Source: Fulvivirgaceae bacterium JP3-4 (GTDB taxonomy: Bacteria; Bacteroidota; Bacteroidia; Cytophagales; Cyclobacteriaceae). From it: a DNA stretch of 64,000 bases. The notes under the pieces were generated by a model, which saw only the letters and a list, made by a program, of their open reading frames with translations, made no database searches and was not told the DNA's origin. Within the stretch, counting starts at the first letter, position 1; every line of letters starts with the position of its first letter. This document shows positions 60,235 to 64,000 of the stretch, in pieces. The position numbers were made by a program, and so were the translations under genes. The DNA is taken from the NCBI GenBank assembly GCA_029309925.1, contig JARKND010000005.1:1302001-1366000 (forward strand), in the 5' to 3' direction.

Positions 60235-61050
60235 ATGAAAAAACAAACACCACAAATAAGAGTTGCCCGGATTCTATACAAGGAAAGGCACTTCGATATC
60301 GAATATTTTTATCGTCCGGGACAAAAGCAAACCCTTATCATGCTCCATGGACTTGGTGGCGCCAAGGAGAATTATTATGAAGCCTGTAAATCAGATGTCC
60401 TGGCAGAACATACACTGATCTTTTTTGATAACCCCGGCACAGGTAACTCAACGTACTATGATGACTTTCCACTTAACATCGATGACCTGACATCGCTCAG
60501 CGCATTATTCATTAAACAGTTAAATATTCCCAGGTTCATTCTCTGTGGTACCAGCATGGGCGGCCTGACAACGTTGCTCTATTTAAAGAACCACAATCAA
60601 AACTTCGTAAAAGCTTATATCAATATCGAAGGCAATCTGCTTCCTGAAGACTGCATGTTTTCCAGCAAGGTTGTTACTTACGATTGGAAAACCTTTCGCG
60701 ATGAAGTTTTTCCGAAGACGATAATTGATATGAAGTCTTTTGGAAATGCCGGTTATCATATCATTGCGAATAATCTGCAACTCAACACCAACGTAAAGTC
60801 ATATTACCATTACAGCTTTCAAACTGTGGCATATTCGTCAACGGGTGAGTTGCTTCAGCAATTTATAGCATTAGATCTGCCTAAGGTCTTTATTTACGGT
60901 GAAGAGAACCGCAATTTGTCCTACATTCCACAGCTCTTGAAAAGTAACGTACAGGTCAAAGAGATTTCAGGGAGTAACCATTTTGTCTTTTACGACAACC
61001 CTAAGGAGCTTTACGATGTAATTGGTGAATTTGTGAGGAAGCTCGATTGA
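60235..61050 (+). CDS. Alpha/beta-fold hydrolase
   Basis: The 271-residue protein has an oxyanion-hole motif MLHGLGGAKENYYE, a PGTGNS turn, and the nucleophile elbow CGTSMGGLTT (Ser near residue 109). The late DLPKVFIYGEENR and SGSNHFVFYD place the acid and catalytic His (His near residue 250). It is a cytoplasmic hydrolase of unknown substrate. The gap to the cupin gene is 11 bp. A repeat-containing region follows. Confidence 0.88.
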   Translation: MKKQTPQIRVARILYKERHFDIEYFYRPGQKQTLIMLHGLGGAKENYYEACKSDVLAEHTLIFFDNPGTGNSTYYDDFPLNIDDLTSLSALFIKQLNIPRFILCGTSMGGLTTLLYLKNHNQNFVKAYINIEGNLLPEDCMFSSKVVTYDWKTFRDEVFPKTIIDMKSFGNAGYHIIANNLQLNTNVKSYYHYSFQTVAYSSTGELLQQFIALDLPKVFIYGEENRNLSYIPQLLKSNVQVKEISGSNHFVFYDNPKELYDVIGEFVRKLD

Positions 61051-61058
61051 ATTCACCG

Positions 61059-61276
61059 TTCACTAATCCCTGTTCCTTGTTCGATAGTCAATTTCGCCAC
61101 TTCGACATTCGCCATTGGATGTTGAGTGTTCGACATACTTCCCAGCGTCTGATAACGAAGTTTTTTAGCTTGTCATATTTGCGCGAGACAAGCCATTTCC
61201 TTCTGCATTCACTATTCCCTGTTCCCTGTTCGATATTCAATTTCCCCCACTTCGACATTCGATGTTGAATGATGAG
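61059..61276 (+). repeat. Two imperfect ~70-bp direct repeats in a gene-free stretch
   Basis: Copy 1 (about 61059-61128) and copy 2 (about 61208-61276) share TTCACTA-TCCCTGTTCC, GTTCGATA-TCAATTTC and CCACTTCGACATTCG with a few substitutions; about 80 bp separate them. The 364-bp gap 61051-61414 otherwise holds only the minus-strand terminator at its right side. They look like a dispersed intergenic repeat of the genome. Confidence 0.75.
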
Positions 61277-61322
61277 TATTCTTCCACAGCATTCTACGGA
61301 TGCTTTTGGATCAGGCAGATCT

Positions 61323-61356
61323 AAAAAAAAAAGACCACCAGCCATCAGCCGGTGAT
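61323..61356 (-). terminator. Rho-independent terminator of the minus-strand signalling operon
   Basis: Read on the minus strand, ATCACCGGC and GCTGGTGGT pair (two G·U) around a short loop and are followed by a run of ten T. It lies about 60 bp after the 61415-61798 stop. Confidence 0.75.
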
Positions 61357-61414
61357 CTGCGGGACTGCTATGGAAGCAATCCCTATCCACCCCCATGGAA
61401 ATTTTATTCGTAAC

Positions 61415-61798
61415 TTAGTTCATCGCGCGCTGTATCTGCTCAAAGAAGTTTTCAGCGCGATAAGGTTTCTTCACCCATGCTGAAAGTCCGGCATCTTTTG
61501 CCAGTTTCATTTTCTCAGGACTTGATTCTGTTGTGAGAAAGATCACCGGGATCTTTGCAGTATTCGCGTTGCTCTTGATGTTCTTTAATAACTCGTAGCC
61601 CGTGCCATCCGGCATGTTGTAATCGGTGAGGACAAGATTGATCTCCTCGCTTTTTTCATTTAATATGGTCAGGGCTTCTTTGCTGTTGGACGCACCAACA
61701 GTCTCATAGCCCTTCCGGTTGAGCGTTTCACAAACGAATGTTCTGATACTGGCGAAGTCTTCGACAACAAGGATTCTTTTTTTCATATTTGGTTTCAT
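61415..61798 (-). CDS. CheY-like response regulator
   Basis: The 127-residue receiver begins MKPNMKKRILVVEDFASIRTFV. The acceptor Asp is in LVLTDYNMPDGTGYELL, with the switch Thr in FLTTES and Lys in AWVKKPYRAENFF, so all key residues are present. Its start overlaps the preceding barrel gene by 4 bp, making it the last gene of the cheB-kinase-barrel-cheY operon. It probably signals to a motility or surface-behaviour output. Confidence 0.9.
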   Translation of the reverse strand: MKPNMKKRILVVEDFASIRTFVCETLNRKGYETVGASNSKEALTILNEKSEEINLVLTDYNMPDGTGYELLKNIKSNANTAKIPVIFLTTESSPEKMKLAKDAGLSAWVKKPYRAENFFEQIQRAMN

Positions 61799-62562
61799 TT
61801 AAACAAGCGTGCTGATACACCTGTGCTGATAAATATTGTGGTGGAGTTTTTAATCCCGATACCTCCGGAGGCATCGAATTGTATTCGTGGTGTTACTTTA
61901 AAGGTGATGCCGGCATCGATGAGATGGCTTGCGCGATGGGCTTCCGGCAAAAAGCCGTATGCTTCAAGGAATAATGCGAATTGAGATGTTACATCAAGTG
62001 CTGCCGACAAAGAGTATAATGATATGGCTTCTGCGGATTGTTCATTCAGCTTGATGCCACCATTAAAGGTCAATGAGAAGTTCGATCCAAAAGATCGCGC
62101 AACGGCTAGCGTAACATCGGTGCTTGTATATGCCGGGCGGAATTCCGCTGCACCGGTTTTCAACGTTACATGTGTGATCAACGCAGCCTCAGGCCATTGA
62201 CCTCTTTCTTCTGCGAGTTGTATTTTCGCGCCAACAGAAATCGGACCGAAACCGTTCTGCACAATAAACTGATCAGGGATTGTTTTTACTGCAAGATATC
62301 CTGTTGCAAATCTGGCTTCGAAATTTTCATTTACGCCAAACCTCAACAGCGTGTTGTTGTAGCTGTAGTTAATATAGTCCTGGCCACCGGCTTCATTTTT
62401 CTCCGCGATAAAACCGGTCTCTATCTGCAACGAACCTTTCGGAAGCAATTCTGGTGCATTAGCCTGGTCGGGTCGGTCTGTCGAGATGGTCTGTGCTTTT
62501 GCCAGCACAGGAACCAGTAGGAAACTGAGCGTGATGCCGATTAAAAGCCAGTCTATTTTCAT
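61795..62562 (-). CDS. Outer-membrane beta-barrel protein (transporter-like)
   Basis: The start at ATG 62562 gives 255 residues; an ATG at 62583 adds seven. A signal peptide ends near KAQ. The body has alternating strands beginning TDRPDQANAPELLPKGSLQIETG, the pattern of the phenol-degradation MetA-like/transporter barrel family often labelled simply transporter. It has no clear substrate. It sits between a sensor-kinase-like gene and a cheY-like gene, an unusual neighbour for a barrel. Confidence 0.75.
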   Translation of the reverse strand: MKIDWLLIGITLSFLLVPVLAKAQTISTDRPDQANAPELLPKGSLQIETGFIAEKNEAGGQDYINYSYNNTLLRFGVNENFEARFATGYLAVKTIPDQFIVQNGFGPISVGAKIQLAEERGQWPEAALITHVTLKTGAAEFRPAYTSTDVTLAVARSFGSNFSLTFNGGIKLNEQSAEAISLYSLSAALDVTSQFALFLEAYGFLPEAHRASHLIDAGITFKVTPRIQFDASGGIGIKNSTTIFISTGVSARLFK

Positions 62563-62621
62563 TTCGTGTTGAATTGTTTTCAAATGTGCACGTGTTTTCG
62601 TTGTAAAACTTCCGCTAATGA

Positions 62622-63757
62622 TTAGCTGAGAGATTTATTGATTAACCCGGTGGTTTCCTGAGTTTGAAGAACATTGCGATCTCTGGGAATCAAAATTGAA
62701 AGTTGTTGCGCATCATCGGATATCGGATCCACGGTGATTAACGCCTTCATCTGAACGGCTACTTTCTGCGCAGCAAACAAATAAGTAAACCTTGACGATC
62801 TTAAAAGGTCGATGTAACGGGCCGTGTGAATTTCCGTCAGCTTCCTTTCGAGGGTTGAATCAAATTCGAATCCCTCAAAACTGATTGTAATCACCAGCAT
62901 GCGTAAGTTGTCGGTCACATCAATTTTAATAAGATTGCTTGCCTTGGTTCGCGAGAGTGATAGTATGTATAGAACCAGATTCGTCAAGGCTGACTTCACC
63001 TGTAGCTCGTTATATCCGACAATGGAACTGTTTTCGCTGACAATAATAAAATCCAGGAAATCGATCAAGGCATGGCGTTCAATCACCCTCCGTATCGCAG
63101 TTTCCAAAGCATCAATCCGCAATACGAACGTTGGGTCATCGATTGATTCTTCTGCGGTAGCAACATAAACGAGCTGATTCAGCCGCTCTGCCAGCAGTGT
63201 AGCATGCGAGTCGATCATGTGGATAAAGTTGTCGACTTCGCTATTGTCTTTGCGGATTTTCAACAAATTCACTAGCCCTTGCATCGTGGCCAGGGGTCCG
63301 CGCAAGTCGTGAGCGGTGCGGTAGATGAAATCATCGATGAGCTGTTTCGTCTGCTTTAATTTTGCTTCCACACTATCGAGTTGCTCACGGTTAACAAGCC
63401 GTAACACGATTCCGTCATTTGAGTCGGTGAGAATCCCCAGGTAAAATCCCGAGACGGAGTACCTGATGCTACCACCGGATTTTTTTCGGATCGAAACAAG
63501 TTCATCATTAAACACCCCGTGGCGAAGGCCTTTTGCAAGGATCGCAGCGAAGTCATCACTTGCTCCAAGGAACGCGACTGGCCTTCCTTTCAACTCATCG
63601 GCTGTGAAGCCGAGTTCGTGGCTGATGGTCAGACTTAAACCAAGTATCCTCAGGTCGCTGGCGAGAAATATTGACTCAGGAAAAAGTGAATTTATATTAT
63701 CGAGAATATAGTCCGATGAGATCAGCTGGCCGGTGATGTCGGTATTGTTGGGTTTCA

Positions 63758-63758
<1 letters not shown>
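62622..63758 (-). CDS. PAS-HisKA sensor protein with degenerate kinase ATPase domain
   Basis: The 378-residue protein has an N-terminal PAS domain (about 15-120), then HisKA with YRTAHDLRGPLATMQGLVNLL (His near residue 150). The C-terminal domain should hold the N, G1 and G2 boxes but reads VKSALTNLVLYILSLS and ITISFEGFEFD, without a D-X-G-X-G. ATP binding may be lost, so it could be a phosphotransfer or scaffold protein. Its ATG overlaps the cheB stop by one base. Confidence 0.8.

Positions 63759-64000
<242 letters not shown>

Overview
The window reads as DNA of a Bacteroidetes bacterium, most likely a Cytophagales-type environmental relative. The evidence is a Bacteroides-type conjugation module (TraE/F/G/I/J/K/M/N order, RteC regulators, CHC2/toprim primase), promoters of the TTTG / TAnnTTTG class, an imelysin–DUF4856–HTTM–TonB receptor iron locus, and many single-domain CheY proteins. 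No rRNA, tRNA, CRISPR array, transposase or integrase was recognised.

1–20253 is the backbone of an integrative conjugative element (ICE). It holds a partial LuxR-type regulator, an RteC-like protein, a lipoprotein, a primase, a membrane zinc-finger protein, a mobilisation operon (relaxosome protein, relaxase, coupling protein, RteC), an AbiV-type abortive-infection gene, and a 13-gene type IV secretion operon (9201–20136). A related GGTAC-containing palindrome precedes the primase, mob and tra operons and may be a shared operator.

20294–29220 is a signalling block: five stand-alone response regulators and a 1371-residue hybrid histidine kinase. It also contains an ardC-like antirestriction gene interrupted by one in-frame stop just before its HELAH metal site. 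29380–35690 carries small unknown genes, a stand-alone ATP-dependent DNA ligase, a nuclease-like/HEPN-like gene pair, a RadC-family gene and a CoiA-like nuclease gene.

35921–50892 is a defence island with three modules. (a) A four-gene, translationally coupled operon: a catalytically dead long prokaryotic Argonaute, a two-TM protein, an ATPase with an AbiJ-type N-terminal domain, and an HNH nuclease; the last two are Septu-like. (b) On the minus strand, an XRE regulator, a D12-class adenine methyltransferase, a McrB-like ATPase and a DUF2357/McrC-like nuclease, forming a restriction-modification unit. (c) A two-TM protein, a DGQHR (DndB-like) protein, a HARE-type winged helix and a PD-(D/E)XK nuclease. 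Modules (a) and (c) are the best candidates for undescribed systems.

51245–64000 looks like ordinary chromosome: a BNR/sialidase-like secreted protein, an iron-acquisition operon with an inverted-repeat operator inside its promoter, an AraC regulator, a cupin, an alpha/beta hydrolase, and a minus-strand signalling operon starting in cheB, which runs off the right edge. The ICE/chromosome junction probably lies between 50893 and 51244.
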